The notes beneath the pieces were generated by a model that saw nothing but the letters and a program-made list of their open reading frames with translations, did no database searches and was not told where the DNA came from. A stretch of 64,000 bases of DNA from Nannocystis punicea (lineage in GTDB: Bacteria > Myxococcota_A > Polyangia > Nannocystales > Nannocystaceae). The stretch lies in the NCBI RefSeq assembly GCF_026965555.1, contig NZ_CP114040.1, positions 2,914,001 through 2,978,000 on the forward strand. Reading direction: 5' to 3'. Positions 6,968 through 17,439 of the stretch are shown here, piece after piece (position 1 is the stretch's first letter; each line of letters starts with the position of its first letter). The translations under genes and the position numbers were made by a program.

Positions 6968-7108
6968 GTGACCGCGCGAAATTATCCCGTTCTGCAGATC
7001 CCAGAGCTCCTGACGACCACTGTGCTTGAGGTTGACCCGGAGGAGTGGTGGCGCAGCGAGGCGAAGAGACTCCGCTCGGCCAGACGTGCCCCGCGACCGA
7101 GCGCTTGA
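6968..7108 (+). CDS. possible 46-residue protein, last in the operon
   Basis: A GTG start at 6968, five bases after the previous stop and just after GAGG at 6961-6964. The product (starting MTARNYPVLQIPELL and running through VDPEEWWRSEAKRL) is plausible as a small soluble protein with an amphipathic C-terminal helix. It ends shortly before the intrinsic terminator at 7128. The support is its position, a good terminator and balanced composition only. Confidence 0.35.
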   Translation: MTARNYPVLQIPELLTTTVLEVDPEEWWRSEAKRLRSARRAPRPSA

Positions 7109-7127
7109 GCTCAGCGACGAAGAAGAC

Positions 7128-7166
7128 GAGGGGACCGGCCTGACGGCTTGTCCCCTCTGTCTTTTG
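7128..7166 (+). terminator. intrinsic terminator ending the small-gene operon
   Basis: GAGGGGAC (7128-7135) pairs with GTCCCCTC (7150-7157) around a 14-base loop that has its own short GGCC/GGCT pairing. A T-rich run (TGTCTTTTG) follows. It marks the right edge of the small-gene island. Confidence 0.7.
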
Positions 7167-7378
7167 GGTCAGCTTTCTTTGCAGGCCGGCTGCGTGATCT
7201 GACTTGCAGAGCATGTGTCCCAAAGGCCAGTTGGATTTTGCCAAATTGCCCTATGTTTTGCCAAGCCAGACGCGGGTTGCCGCGGGCCTGATGGGGGAAT
7301 TGGTAACTCCCTCGGAACACCGTCTACTGGCCCAGGAGAGGAGAACGGGCGAGTTGAGGGTGCTGCGAGGGAGTCTGT

Positions 7379-8515
7379 TTACAGCATCGGCAAGCCACAT
7401 GCGTGCTTGCCGATGAAGTCGTACAGCAGGTCGGTCGTCGGCGACATCACGGTCGCGGCGTGGGCGTCGCGGAATTGGCGTTCGACGCCGACCTCCTTGC
7501 GGAAGGCCGCGCCGCCGCAGATTCGCATGGCCAGCTCGGTGACCGTGGTGGCGACCTCGGCGGCGGCGGCCTTGACCTCGAGCACGCGGAGCTGGGCGTC
7601 GGGGCGGCCGGCCTCGAGCGCGGAGAGGGTGTCGGAGAGCAGGGCGCGGGCCATGTCGCGCTGGACGATGCAGCGAGCGACGAAGGCGCGGATCGTCGGC
7701 AGATCGGCGAGGGTCTGGTCGATGTGGGCGAAGCGGGCGCGGCTGGCGTGGGCGACCGCGCCGGCGACGGCGGCGTCGACGAGGCCGACATAGCAGGCGG
7801 CCGACAGCACCTGGAAGTGGGGCAAGATGGTGGTCATCATGATGTCGAGGCCGCCGCCGTCGGGGCCGAGCATGGCCGAGGCGTCGACGAGGGCGTTGTC
7901 GGCCCGGATCGGCGCCGACGAATTGCCGCGCAGGCCGAGCCCGTCGAACGGGCGCGGAATGCTGAGACCCGGGGTGCCCGCGGGGACCAGCCACAAGGTG
8001 CTGAGCTCCTGGGCGGCGACCGGCTGGCTCGACCATACGTAGCTGTCGGCCTCGCCGGCGGAGGTCGACCAGCTCTTCTCGGCGTCGAGGCGGATCCGGC
8101 CGCCGGCGACGCTGCGCGCGGTGCTGACGGGCGCCCAGAAGTGGCTGCGCGAGCCGGCCTCCGAGAAGGCGAGGGTGGTGACGTGCTCGCCCGCAGCGAT
8201 CGCGGCGCGGATCGATCGCGGGCCGTGACGCTCGATCACCGCGACCCCGCAATAATGCATACACAAGACCATCCCGGTCGAACCACACGCGCCACCGACG
8301 AGCTCGACGACCTCGGCGGCCGCCCGCAGGCCGAGGCCGGCGCCGCCCACCTCCTCGGCGCTGAGGAGCCCGAGCAGGCCGGCGGCGCCGAGGCTGCGCA
8401 TGGCGGCCCGCGGAAACACGCCGCGATCGACCTCGCAGGCGTGGGGGGCGATGACCTCGTCGACGATTCGCCGCGCTCGCTGAAGATGACCAGGGTCGCT
8501 TTGCATGGCCGCCAT
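7379..8515 (-). CDS. acyl-CoA dehydrogenase family protein
   Basis: 378 residues from the ATG at 8515 (an ATG at 8575 is the alternative; neither has a strong ribosome-binding site). The fold order of acyl-CoA dehydrogenases is visible: an N-terminal helical domain (ARRIVDEVIAPHACEVDRG), the substrate loop region (GACGSTGMVLCMHYCG), the flavin-site strand (TTLAFSEAGSRSHFW) and a C-terminal helical domain ending VERQFRDAHAATVMSPTTD, LLYDFIGK. The family oxidises acyl-CoA thioesters, or acts as a flavin monooxygenase in some branches, in the cytoplasm with an FAD cofactor. The substrate cannot be told. It stands alone, with an intergenic repeat region upstream. Confidence 0.85.
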   Translation of the reverse strand: MAAMQSDPGHLQRARRIVDEVIAPHACEVDRGVFPRAAMRSLGAAGLLGLLSAEEVGGAGLGLRAAAEVVELVGGACGSTGMVLCMHYCGVAVIERHGPRSIRAAIAAGEHVTTLAFSEAGSRSHFWAPVSTARSVAGGRIRLDAEKSWSTSAGEADSYVWSSQPVAAQELSTLWLVPAGTPGLSIPRPFDGLGLRGNSSAPIRADNALVDASAMLGPDGGGLDIMMTTILPHFQVLSAACYVGLVDAAVAGAVAHASRARFAHIDQTLADLPTIRAFVARCIVQRDMARALLSDTLSALEAGRPDAQLRVLEVKAAAAEVATTVTELAMRICGGAAFRKEVGVERQFRDAHAATVMSPTTDLLYDFIGKHACGLPML

Positions 8516-8694
8516 CGTCTTGCGCCAGGGACCAGCGGGCAAGCACGCGCGACCGAGGTTGCGCGTGGTGGGCATACCCCGAACCCTGTTATGAATCGCC
8601 GTTAGGTGTCGCGGGCCGGCGACACCGGGCGCGAGACGGCGCAATCGCTGCGGCACGCGGGCGCGCCGGCGAGCGGTCGGCCTGCTGGTTACGA

Positions 8695-8712
8695 CATGTC
8701 TTTCGGGACATG
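8695..8712. repeat. CATGTC-N6-GACATG hairpin element
   Basis: Both arms are perfect, with centre TTTCGG. It lies upstream of the acyl-CoA dehydrogenase start. Confidence 0.8.
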
Positions 8713-8817
8713 GTCCGTCGCTCGCCGGCGACGGCGAAGCGGCCGCACGCCCCTCGCGGCGAACGGCGGTCACTACGGGGCAGGCGAGCGGAGCCGTGCG
8801 CCGGCCGTCGCGGTGAA

Positions 8818-9003
8818 CGACGAGGCAATCGCGGGGCGAGGTGTGTCAAGGCGACGACGAGGCGATCGCGGGCGGACCGCCAATGCGCCGTCCGGCAGAG
8901 CTGCGAGGCGTGCGAAGGCGGTCGCGGCGAGAGGCAATCGCGGGCCGACGCGCAGCTCCAGCGAAGGCCGTGTCGCGGCGAGAGGCAATCGCGGGCCGAG
9001 GCG
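8818..9003. repeat. four degenerate copies of a GGCAATCGCGGGC-type repeat
   Basis: Copies begin near 8820, 8858, 8930 and 8980. The last two (GCGGCGAGAGGCAATCGCGG) are identical over more than 20 bases. They are spaced irregularly and lie downstream of the gene ending at 9051. Confidence 0.65.
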
Positions 9004-9050
9004 CGGCCGCGGGCGAGTTGCGATGGATTGAAAAGTCCGCGGCGCCCGGG

Positions 9051-9752
9051 TCAGCGGGCAGGATCCGGCTCGTCGCCGCCGAACGTGCGCGGCTCCGGCT
9101 CCGGCGGCTTCTGGTCGCCGGCGAAGACGACAGGGACTGCGACCGTCACGTCGGCGCCGGGGGCATCGGCGAGCACCGGCGGCTTTTGGCCGATCTGGCC
9201 CATGAGGCAGGTGCCGACCCCGGGCATGCCCGGGACGTCCGACACGCCGAGAGTCAGCAGCGAGCCGTCGGCGGCGTAGGTCGTCTCGACCGTGAACGTC
9301 GCGCCGTAGTCGGAGCCGGGCGGCCAGCAGGCCTTGCGCAGGGCGTCGCGGCGGCCGTCGAGGTCGGCGCGCAGGGCGGCGAGGACCTTCGGCTGGGCGG
9401 CGACGCTGGCCTCGCTGGCGGCGTTGAGGCCGGGGCTGCCGACGATCGGCGGCTCCGGCGGCAGCACGGCCGCAGGCGGACGCGCGGGGCGTTCGGCGAC
9501 CTGCGGGGGCTCCTGGGCGAGCAGGTCCGCGGACGCGCGGCGCGGCGAGTCGCCGCGTTCGGGGTCGCGAGCGGGGTCGTAGTCGGCGCCGGCGACCCCG
9601 AGCGCGCGCCCGTCGGCAGCCGCGGCCGCAGCGGCGGCGGCGGTCGAGGCGTCGGGGCCAGGGGAGGGCGCGCCGCCGAGGACGAGCCACAGCAGGAGCG
9701 CGCTGCCGCCGAGCAGCGCCGCGCTCACCAGGTAGAATCCGCGCGATGCCAT
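9051..9752 (-). CDS. membrane-anchored protein with TonB/AgmX-like C-terminal domain
   Basis: 233 residues from the ATG at 9752, after an AAAGGAAC site. An N-terminal transmembrane helix (FYLVSAALLGGSALLLWLVL) is followed by a long Ala/Pro-rich linker (about residues 35-115) and a C-terminal domain of about 100 residues: RRDALRKACWPPG, then TFTVETTYAADGSLL and GVGTCLMGQIGQKPP, ending in a beta strand (ADVTVAVPVVFAG). The pattern of a helix with Cys, two strands, a conserved Cys helix and a final strand recalls the TonB-C/AgmX domains used in periplasmic energy or scaffold proteins of myxobacteria. It is a paralogue of the protein encoded at 9784-10242 and probably the last gene of the operon that begins at 12561. 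Confidence 0.65.
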   Translation of the reverse strand: MASRGFYLVSAALLGGSALLLWLVLGGAPSPGPDASTAAAAAAAAADGRALGVAGADYDPARDPERGDSPRRASADLLAQEPPQVAERPARPPAAVLPPEPPIVGSPGLNAASEASVAAQPKVLAALRADLDGRRDALRKACWPPGSDYGATFTVETTYAADGSLLTLGVSDVPGMPGVGTCLMGQIGQKPPVLADAPGADVTVAVPVVFAGDQKPPEPEPRTFGGDEPDPAR

Positions 9753-9764
9753 CAATGTTCCTTT

Positions 9765-9788
9765 GGACAGGTCCCGAAAGACATCATG
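9765..9788. repeat. degenerate hairpin element between two genes
   Basis: GGACAGGTCCCGAAAGACAT resembles the CATGTC-N6-GACATG element with altered arms (GTC/GAC retained, centre CCGAAA). It lies across the gap between the 9784-10242 and 9051-9752 genes. Confidence 0.45.
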
Positions 9789-10242
9789 GGAAAGACAGCG
9801 GGAGGGTCGCCGTCACGAGCTGGCCGGGCCGGGGGATCCGCAGCGGCGGCAGCTTGGCGAGGACGCACTGGGTGACCTCGGGGCGCGAGGCCCCGCGGGT
9901 CTCGACCGCGCCGCGGGCGATCTGCAGGCCCTCGGCGTCGAAGGTGTAGTTGAACTCGAGGAGCACGGTCGGCGGCGTGGCCTCGCCGGCGACCGCGGGG
10001 AGGTAGCAGTCCTGGCGCAGGGCGTCGCGGTGATAGGCGAGGGCGTTGGCGGCGTGGCGCTGCGCGGTCGCCAGGTCGAGCGCGGGCGGCTGCGGCGGCG
10101 GGCTCGCGGGCGCGGGAGGGGCCGCCGGCGGCGGACCGCCGGGCGCGGCCGCGAGACCGCCCGGGGCCAGGCTGCGGAGGCCGAGGAACAGGCCGAGGCC
10201 GATGAGGGCGCCGGCCAGGAGGATCGCCGTCGAGGTCGACAC
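9784..10242 (-). CDS. membrane-anchored protein with TonB/AgmX-like C-terminal domain (paralogue)
   Basis: 152 residues from a GTG at 10242 (weak ribosome-binding site). The layout matches the 9051-9752 protein with a shorter linker: an N-terminal membrane helix ([17 protein letters not shown]), a Pro/Ala linker (about 28-55), then a domain with [43 protein letters not shown] and VTATLPLSF. The two Cys in the domain align with those of the neighbour and may form a disulfide. It starts 61 bases after the collagen-like gene and ends 31 bases before the paralogue, so the four genes from 12561 to 9051 probably form one transcript. A role in exporting or anchoring the collagen-like protein is an inference from position only. 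Confidence 0.65.
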   Translation of the reverse strand: MSTSTAILLAGALIGLGLFLGLRSLAPGGLAAAPGGPPPAAPPAPASPPPQPPALDLATAQRHAANALAYHRDALRQDCYLPAVAGEATPPTVLLEFNYTFDAEGLQIARGAVETRGASRPEVTQCVLAKLPPLRIPRPGQLVTATLPLSFP

Positions 10243-10303
10243 GGAGTGCGGAGGATGCCGGAGCCCGCGCCCCGCTGCCAGCCGCAGCGGGGCGCGTGGC
10301 CTC

Positions 10304-12003
<1,700 letters not shown>

Positions 12004-12007
<4 letters not shown>

Positions 12008-12561
12008 GGAGGGTTCCCGTTGGCGCCGATCAGGCCGCCTTGCAGTCGAAAGTTGTTCGAGGTGTAGACGCCCTGGTTCTGGGTCGGCTGACCCAGCGTG
12101 AAGACCATGCGGAAGTTGGGGCTGGTCGCCACGGTGCCGCTGTTGACGGTCTGGGTGATCGACTTGCCGACGATCTCGTTGCCGGTGGTGCCGTCGGTGT
12201 CGGTATCGGTGGTGTCCGTCGTGGTCGTCGTGGTGTCCGTCGTGGTCGTCGTCGTGTCGGTGGTGTCCGTCGTCGTCGGGCCGGTGGTGGTCGTCGTCGG
12301 GTCGACCGCGGTGGTCGAATCGGTGCCCGTGAGCGACGTCGTCGGCGGCTGCTCCGTGGTCGTCGGCGTGACCGTGGTGGTCGGCGGCGACTCGGTCGTG
12401 TCGGGCTCGTCCGTCGTCTGCGTGGTCGTCCCCGGGAGGGTGTCGGTCACCGTGGTCGTGTCGTCGGCGCACGCTGCTGCGAGCAGCGCGACGATGCCGA
12501 GCGCCGACCACGGGCGCGGCGGCCCATGGGCCGTACTTCCAATCCATGCCATCAAGTGCAT
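12004..12561 (-). CDS. Thr-rich lipoprotein coupled to the collagen-like gene
   Basis: 185 residues from the ATG at 12561 with a GGGAGCGAGG site. The signal peptide ends in a lipobox (IVALLAAAC), so the protein should be a lipoprotein. Residues about 35-125 are a Thr/Asp linker. The last 60 residues form a small conserved domain ([17 protein letters not shown], then [20 protein letters not shown] and [10 protein letters not shown]). That domain resembles the SxxYxLxxxxGQP...YxLxGGF motif of many exported bacterial proteins. Its stop overlaps the start of the collagen-like gene, so the two are co-translated and probably work together at the cell surface. The paralogue is at 15267-15806. Confidence 0.8.
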
Positions 12562-13208
12562 CCTCGCTCCCTATCCAATCTGCCGACGGCACCCACAGGC
12601 CCGCCGGTGGTGGCGAGACTATCCACAAAGCCCGAGGCTGCTGAAGGTCCCCGTGTGTGGTCGCTCGGAGACATTCCCGCCGCTCGCCGGCGCGGAATCG
12701 ACACTCGCGGGGCCGCGCGCGGCGGGGCGCCGATCGGCTGAATCGCGCGCGAGGCGGGCGCGGGCGGCCGATTCGGCGGCGAAGAGCGGGGGCGACCGGG
12801 CTCGCGGGCGGCTCGCTGGTGTGAACATTACGTCGCGGATAACGGGCACGACCGCGCGCCGAATGGGGGCTCGCGGAGACGATCGTCGCGCGCGCCCGGG
12901 CGGGCGGACGCGAGCGGGAGGCCGGGATCCGGCGCGCGAACGGGCGCGAAATCGCTGCTCGTGGCAATCGGCCGGCGGCAATGATGGCAGGGCGCGGGCC
13001 GGAGTGTTCAGAGGCCTGTCCGTCGACCTGAGGCGAGCGGGCGCGGAGGGGTTCAAAGCGGCATGTCCGACCGGTCCGAAGCATGCAGACGCGGCCGGAG
13101 GGGTTCAAAGCGGCATGTCCGACCGGTCCGAAGCATGTGGGCGCGGCCGGAGGTGTTCGAGCGGCATGTCCCATCAAATCTGTCCGGAGCGAGCGAGCGC
13201 GGGTCGGA

Positions 13209-13226
13209 TATGTTCAAAGAGACATG
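13209..13226. repeat. hairpin element (TATGTT-CAAAGA-GACATG)
   Basis: One mismatch-bearing arm, one perfect arm. It lies in the fourth unit of the tandem array. Confidence 0.6.
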
Positions 13227-13265
13227 TCGAACCGACGCGAAGCGAGCGCGCCCGGGCGAATTCGA

Positions 13266-13283
13266 CATGTTCGAAGGGACATG
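13266..13283. repeat. hairpin element (CATGTT-CGAAGG-GACATG)
   Basis: The left arm has one change and the right arm is perfect, with centre CGAAGG. It lies in the fifth unit of the tandem array. Confidence 0.7.
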
Positions 13284-13560
13284 TGGATTCGACGCCGAGC
13301 GAGCGCGGCCGGGGGCCTGACATGTTCGACGAGGGCGTGCCCCATCGCCGCGAAGCGAGCGCGGCCGGGCCGGCGTGGCCCAGCGCGGGCGACCCCGGCG
13401 GCCGGGCGAGTCATCATCGTTGCAGTGCGTGTCCCGCTCGTCGTGGCCGCGTCTGGCACGCTCCACGACGAGTATTCGCGCGACCGCGCCCGCGCGAGGA
13501 AACCGCGATTGACAGTCATCGCCCCGGTGCTACCTCTTCGCAGAGGAAGGAGGAATTGCC

Positions 13561-14016
13561 ATGCTGATGAAGAATCGGATGGCTCATGTCGGCATTGCCG
13601 TCGCCGTCGCGCTGGCCTCGGGCGCCCTGTACGCGCAAACGTCGTCGGACATGCGCGGCCTCGCAGGCGAGGGCGTGCTCGCGGTCCACCCGGTCGCCGC
13701 CACGGAGGCCGCGCCCGCAGCCGCTGCGCCGCCCGCGGCCGAGCCGGGCGACGAGCAAGAAAGACGCGGCTTCACCGTCGCGTGCGACAAGCCCCAAGAC
13801 GACGGGGCCAACTTCTCGTGGAAAGAAGGCGAGGGCTCCACGACCATCTACTACCACAACCACTGCCCGCATCCGGTGAAGGTCACGATCCACGCGAGCG
13901 ATGGGGTCGGGGTCGATTATTCCGAGTGCTGGAAGGTGAAAGCCGGCAAGAAAGGCAAGAGGGAGATCAAGACGAGCCCGTTCGGGGAGTTCCACAGGCT
14001 CACCAGGGGCTGTTGA
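13561..14016 (+). CDS. exported hypothetical protein
   Basis: 151 residues from the ATG at 13561, with a strong AAGGAGGAATT site. A signal peptide (VGIAVAVALASGALYAQ) precedes an Ala/Pro-rich stretch (about 45-62). The C-terminal 90 residues form a compact domain with four cysteines (FTVACDKPQDD, then STTIYYHNHCPHPVKVTIHA, SECWKVKAG, and a final RGC), probably two disulfides. It lies between the two lipoprotein/collagen cassettes on the opposite strand and is followed within 10 bases by a hairpin element. Family not recognised. Confidence 0.75.
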   Translation: MLMKNRMAHVGIAVAVALASGALYAQTSSDMRGLAGEGVLAVHPVAATEAAPAAAAPPAAEPGDEQERRGFTVACDKPQDDGANFSWKEGEGSTTIYYHNHCPHPVKVTIHASDGVGVDYSECWKVKAGKKGKREIKTSPFGEFHRLTRGC

Positions 14017-14024
14017 ACGAATGC

Positions 14025-14042
14025 CGTCTGGCGAAGGACATG
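14025..14042. repeat. hairpin element after a stop codon
   Basis: CGTCTG-GCGAAG-GACATG: the left arm is degenerate and the right arm perfect. It starts 9 bases after the stop at 14016 and lies between convergent genes. Confidence 0.55.
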
Positions 14043-14091
14043 TCCGAGCGGCCCGCGGCGACGACGGGCCGCGGGCCGCGGTGGCCTGCCG

Positions 14092-15270
14092 TCAATTGGT
14101 CAGCTGCACCCAGCCGTTGACGCGGTTGTTGTCGTCGAGCGCCTCGACGCCGTTGTTGCGGATGCACATGCCGACGGTCCAGCTGCCGGCGCCGGGCACC
14201 ACGGTGCCGGCGGCGGTGAGCGAGTTGGCGTATTGCTCGACCCGCGGCTGCACGAAGTTGACGCCGCTGAAGTTCTTCAGCGGCTGCCCGCCCTCCTGGT
14301 AGCAGAGGTCGAGGTCGACGCGGCGCCAGGTGAGGGTCGTGCCGTGGGCGAGGCCGGCGGTGGCGACGCCCGTCAGTCGCTGCCCGGCCTCGGTGACGAT
14401 GACTGCGGTCGGGCCGACGAACACCCAGGCGGGATCGACGGGGATGGTCGGGACGGCGCCGGCGAAGCTGGCGGTGGCGACGATGCCGGTCGGGCCTTGC
14501 GGACCGGGAGGTCCTGCCGGGCCCTGGGGCCCTTGCGGGCCGGCGGGGCCCGCAGCGCCGGCGGGTCCGGGCGGGCCCGCGGCACCGGCGGCGCCGGCGG
14601 GTCCCTGCGGGCCGGCGGGGCCCATCGGACCGGCGAGGCCCATCGGACCGGCGGGGCCGGAAGGACCGACGGCGCCGGGAGGACCGGCGGGGCCGGAAGG
14701 ACCGGCAGGGCCCTCGCTGCCGGCAGGACCGGCGGGACCGGCGGGTCCGGGCGGGCCGGCGGGACCGATCAACCCCGAGGGGTCGCCGACCCATTGACCG
14801 TTCGCGTCGATCACCGCACCGAAGCCCTGGATGTTGACATTGGTGGGGTTGATCTCGCCGCGCACGTCGCCGGCGAACATCGCGTAGGGGACGCTGACGA
14901 TCGCGGCCCGCGGGGTCATCTCGGGATCGGCGTCGACGGTGATCCCGAGCCAGCGGGTCGAGCCGTCGAAGACGTTCTCGTCGAGCACCAATTGCTCGCC
15001 GAGGCGGACCGAGAAGTAGCCGTCGTCGAAGTCGACGGTGATCGTCTCGGACCAGACCTCGTTGCCGGCGACCTCGGCGTCGTGGATGGTGAAGGTCAGG
15101 TCGTGGGCGCCGTTGACGAGCGAGCCGTTGGCGTCGAACAGGCGACCCTGGTGAGTGACGAGCTCCGGCACCGCGAGCGCGTGGGCGGCCAGCGGGGCCA
15201 TCGCGGCGGTCGCGAGCGCGGCGGCCAGGCACCGGCGCGAGAGGATCAGTCCGGGTCGTTGCATCGTCAT
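14092..15270 (-). CDS. collagen-like surface protein, short form
   Basis: 392 residues from the ATG at 15270, overlapping the upstream stop (ATGA). It has the same plan as the 10304-12007 protein: signal peptide (about 1-32), N-domain (33-168) nearly identical to its paralogue ([31 protein letters not shown]), about 30 Gly-X-Y triplets (169-260) and a C-domain of 132 residues (261-392) that aligns but has diverged more ([18 protein letters not shown] against [18 protein letters not shown]). The N-domain is strongly conserved while the stalk length and C-domain differ. This fits a shared anchor with a variable-length stalk and a changeable tip. Confidence 0.85.
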   Translation of the reverse strand: MTMQRPGLILSRRCLAAALATAAMAPLAAHALAVPELVTHQGRLFDANGSLVNGAHDLTFTIHDAEVAGNEVWSETITVDFDDGYFSVRLGEQLVLDENVFDGSTRWLGITVDADPEMTPRAAIVSVPYAMFAGDVRGEINPTNVNIQGFGAVIDANGQWVGDPSGLIGPAGPPGPAGPAGPAGSEGPAGPSGPAGPPGAVGPSGPAGPMGLAGPMGPAGPQGPAGAAGAAGPPGPAGAAGPAGPQGPQGPAGPPGPQGPTGIVATASFAGAVPTIPVDPAWVFVGPTAVIVTEAGQRLTGVATAGLAHGTTLTWRRVDLDLCYQEGGQPLKNFSGVNFVQPRVEQYANSLTAAGTVVPGAGSWTVGMCIRNNGVEALDDNNRVNGWVQLTN

Positions 15271-15806
15271 GGAGGGCTCCCGTTGGCGCCGATCAGGCCG
15301 CCGCGCAGGCGAAAGTTGCTCGAGGTGTAGACGCCCTGGTTCTGCGTCGGCTGACCCAGGGTGAAGATCATGCGGAAGCTGGGGCTGGTCGCCACGGCGC
15401 CGCTGTTGACGGTCTGGGTGATCGACTTGCCGACGAGCGGGTCGCCGGTGGTGCCGTCGGTGTCCGTATCGGTGGGGTCGGTCGTGGTCGTGGTGGTGGT
15501 CGTGGTCGTCGTCGCGTCGGTGGTCGTCGCGTCGGTGGTCGTCGGCAGAGTCGCGGTGGTCGAGTCGGTGCCGGTGGAAGTCGTCGACGTCGGCGCGTCG
15601 GTGGTCGGCACGACTGTGGTGGTCGGCTCGTCCGTGGTGACTGTCGGCGCCTCCGTGGCCTGCGTGGTGGTGCCCTGGGCCGTGTCGGTGACCGTGGTCG
15701 TGTCGTCGGCACATCCGGCGAGCAGGCCGACGACTGCGAGCGTCGCCCACCCTCCGGGCCGCTGCCGGCGGTGGCCCGCGGCTCCTGTCCATCTCCTGCG
15801 CTGCAT
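15267..15806 (-). CDS. Thr-rich lipoprotein coupled to the second collagen-like gene
   Basis: 179 residues from the ATG at 15806, with a GAGAGGAG site; a TTG further upstream is less likely. A basic N-region ([15 protein letters not shown]) and hydrophobic core end in a lipobox (VVGLLAGC). A Thr/Asp linker (about 33-118) leads to the same 60-residue C-domain as its paralogue ([37 protein letters not shown]). The duplicated gene order and overlaps show that the cassette was copied as a unit. This copy has no TonB-like genes after it, so it may depend on those of the first cassette. Confidence 0.8.
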   Translation of the reverse strand: MQRRRWTGAAGHRRQRPGGWATLAVVGLLAGCADDTTTVTDTAQGTTTQATEAPTVTTDEPTTTVVPTTDAPTSTTSTGTDSTTATLPTTTDATTTDATTTTTTTTTTTDPTDTDTDGTTGDPLVGKSITQTVNSGAVATSPSFRMIFTLGQPTQNQGVYTSSNFRLRGGLIGANGSPP

Positions 15807-16404
15807 CGTCGCTCCTCTCGCCAATCCGCCGCCGACCCGCGGGTCGCCGGCGAGGCGAGACTATCCGCGAGTCGTCGCCGCGGCGACTGTCCACGGGTGA
15901 GGTGACGCGTCGGTGGTCGCGCGAAAACGCTCAGCGGGGACGGGCAAATTACGCTGCACCGGCGTGCAGTCGACGAGCCCCGCGCCCGGTGCTCGAAGCC
16001 CATGCCACGGGCACGTGGCGTCGACGACCTCCGTGCCCGGGTGATCGCGGCGAAGGCCGTGGCTCCCCTGGCGCTGCACCGCGTCCGCGGCGAAGACCCG
16101 GCGAGGGTGTGGACATTTCGCCGCGGCGACGGTGGGGAACCGCGGTCCGCGGGGAGGGCTCCTCACCGCGTCGACCCGGGCGGCGGGCGAACGACGATCC
16201 GCGGCGACCGGCATGTCTCGAAGGACATGTACCCGAGGCGGCACTCAGCTGTCCGAAGGGCCAGCTCCTCACGCGAGCCACGGGCGACCGGCTCGGGCCG
16301 TCGCTGATGCGAGATGTAAGCGGTGAGATCGCGGTCGAAGCGGGGCGGACTTCCTCACACGAAAGAGCCGCGAAATCCGGCCGCGGTCGCGGTAGCGTCG
16401 CGCA
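15807..16404. other. intergenic region between divergent genes
   Basis: No supported gene in about 600 bases. It contains a GCGCGAAAACGCT word (15919-15931) also found twice before the gene at 21324, and a perfect hairpin element (16212-16229). Open frames on both strands are Arg/Pro-rich. Promoters for 15806 (reverse) and 16405 (forward) should lie here. Confidence 0.5.
16212..16229. repeat. CATGTC-N6-GACATG hairpin element
   Basis: Both arms are perfect, with centre TCGAAG (itself palindromic), in the spacer between divergent genes. Confidence 0.8.
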
Positions 16405-17373
16405 ATGGACGAACGCGAGAACGACACGCGCGAGAAGATCGCGGCGCTGAAGGCAGCGCTGGGCGGCAAGAGCTCCGGCGAGGAGCTTTACGAACAACAT
16501 CGGGTCGCCGAGGTCGCCCTCGACTTCCGCCAGTCCGACGAGATCGCCGGGCTGCCGCCGGTCGACGAGGAGCTCGTGGAGCAGCTGCGTGCGCTGTCGC
16601 TGGAGGCGCTCAAGCGGGCCGCCGCGGCCGGTCACGGCGAGGCGGCGATCGGGCTGGCGCGGCGCGTCCTGCAGCACGAGGACTCCGAGCTCGCCAGCGC
16701 GGCGTGGCCGACGTTGACGCGCCTGGCCCCGGCCGACGAGAGCGGCACGCTCGACGTGCTGCTCAGCTACATGTGGACGCGCGGCCTGGGCGGGCCGGAC
16801 GGCAGCGACGGCGACGAGGACGAGGCCCGCTCCGCGGCCGTGCGCGCGGCCGAGAAGGGCAACGCCGACGGTCTGTTCGAGGCCGCGGTGCTGGTCGGTC
16901 GCAGCGATCCGGAGGCCGGCCGGGCCTACAACGCCAAGGCCGCCGGCCTGGGGCAGCCGCGGGCGATGTTCAACGAGGGCTATTACGCCGAGACCGGCGA
17001 CCGCGTGCCGCAGGACGACGCGGTCGCGTTCGAGTGGTACCGCAAGGCGGCCGACCTCGGGCACGTCAAGGCGGGCGCGCTGGTCGGCATCAAGTGCTAC
17101 CAGGGCCGCGGCCACGAGCGCGACCCTGCCATCATCACCCAGTACCTCGGCCTCGCCCAGAACGGCGGCTTCCCCTGGGCCAGCCTCGCCGAGGTGCTCG
17201 CCGTCAGCGACGAGGAGATCGCCGAGATGCGGCAGATCGCCGGCATCGAGGAGGACGACTACGACCCCTACGGCGACGAGGACGAAGACGAAGACGAGGA
17301 AGAGGGCGAGGACGAGGACGAGGACGGCGAGGACGAGGACGGCGAGGACGAGGACGAAGACGAGGACAAGTGA
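16405..17373 (+). CDS. Sel1-repeat protein with polyacidic tail
   Basis: 322 residues from the ATG at 16405. The middle and C-terminal half contain Sel1/TPR-like helical repeats (ALKRAAAAGHGEAAIGLARR; then AYNAKAAGLGQPRAMFNEGY; and AFEWYRKAADLGHVKAGALV), the usual protein-protein interaction solenoid. The last 50 residues are almost entirely Asp and Glu, an acidic tail that may bind basic proteins or cations. No signal peptide is evident, so it is probably cytoplasmic. It is followed 20 bases after the stop by a hairpin element and then by a tandem-repeat array. Confidence 0.8.
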   Translation: MDERENDTREKIAALKAALGGKSSGEELYEQHRVAEVALDFRQSDEIAGLPPVDEELVEQLRALSLEALKRAAAAGHGEAAIGLARRVLQHEDSELASAAWPTLTRLAPADESGTLDVLLSYMWTRGLGGPDGSDGDEDEARSAAVRAAEKGNADGLFEAAVLVGRSDPEAGRAYNAKAAGLGQPRAMFNEGYYAETGDRVPQDDAVAFEWYRKAADLGHVKAGALVGIKCYQGRGHERDPAIITQYLGLAQNGGFPWASLAEVLAVSDEEIAEMRQIAGIEEDDYDPYGDEDEDEDEEEGEDEDEDGEDEDGEDEDEDEDK

Positions 17374-17392
17374 GCCTCGCTGGCCTTGGGGG

Positions 17393-17410
17393 CATGTCGC
17401 ATTCGACATG
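17393..17410. repeat. CATGTC-N6-GACATG hairpin element after the Sel1 gene
   Basis: The arms extend to CATGTCG/CGACATG, with a 4-base loop. It starts 20 bases after the stop codon at 17373. Confidence 0.8.
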
Positions 17411-17439
17411 TCTCCGGGGCCACGCTCGACTCAGGTCGC

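Larger units (their letters stand above)
8516..9050. other. intergenic region with hairpin element and short dispersed repeats
   Basis: No convincing gene. It holds one copy of the CATGTC-type hairpin (8695-8712) and, at about 8818-9003, four degenerate copies of a word like GAGGCAATCGCGGGC. The overlapping open frames on both strands are Arg-rich and look like chance frames. Confidence 0.55.
13041..13375. repeat. tandem array, six units of 52-57 bp
   Basis: Units start with GTTCAAAG or GTTCGA at 13051, 13103, 13155, 13212, 13269 and 13324. The first two are nearly identical (period 52), and later ones drift to 55-57. Each unit carries a CATGTC-type half element and a GAGCGCGGCCGGG-like stretch. 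Two units contain complete hairpin elements (13209-13226 and 13266-13283). Confidence 0.8.
12562..13560. other. 1-kb intergenic region, mostly repeat DNA
   Basis: It separates the divergent lipoprotein gene (start 12561) and the exported protein gene at 13561. From 13041 it contains a six-unit tandem array that includes copies of the dispersed hairpin. Before that it is GC-rich with many GCGAGCGCG words. Long Arg-rich open frames on both strands are judged non-coding. Promoters for both flanking genes should lie at its ends but are not distinct. Confidence 0.6.

Noticed and set aside
7251..8546. Arg-rich alternative frames over the acyl-CoA dehydrogenase gene.
   Set aside because: They lack any domain and mirror the high-GC codon bias of the true frame.
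13041..13375. CRISPR array.
   Set aside because: Units of 52-57 bp are joined end to end; divergence is gradual across whole units rather than confined to spacers.
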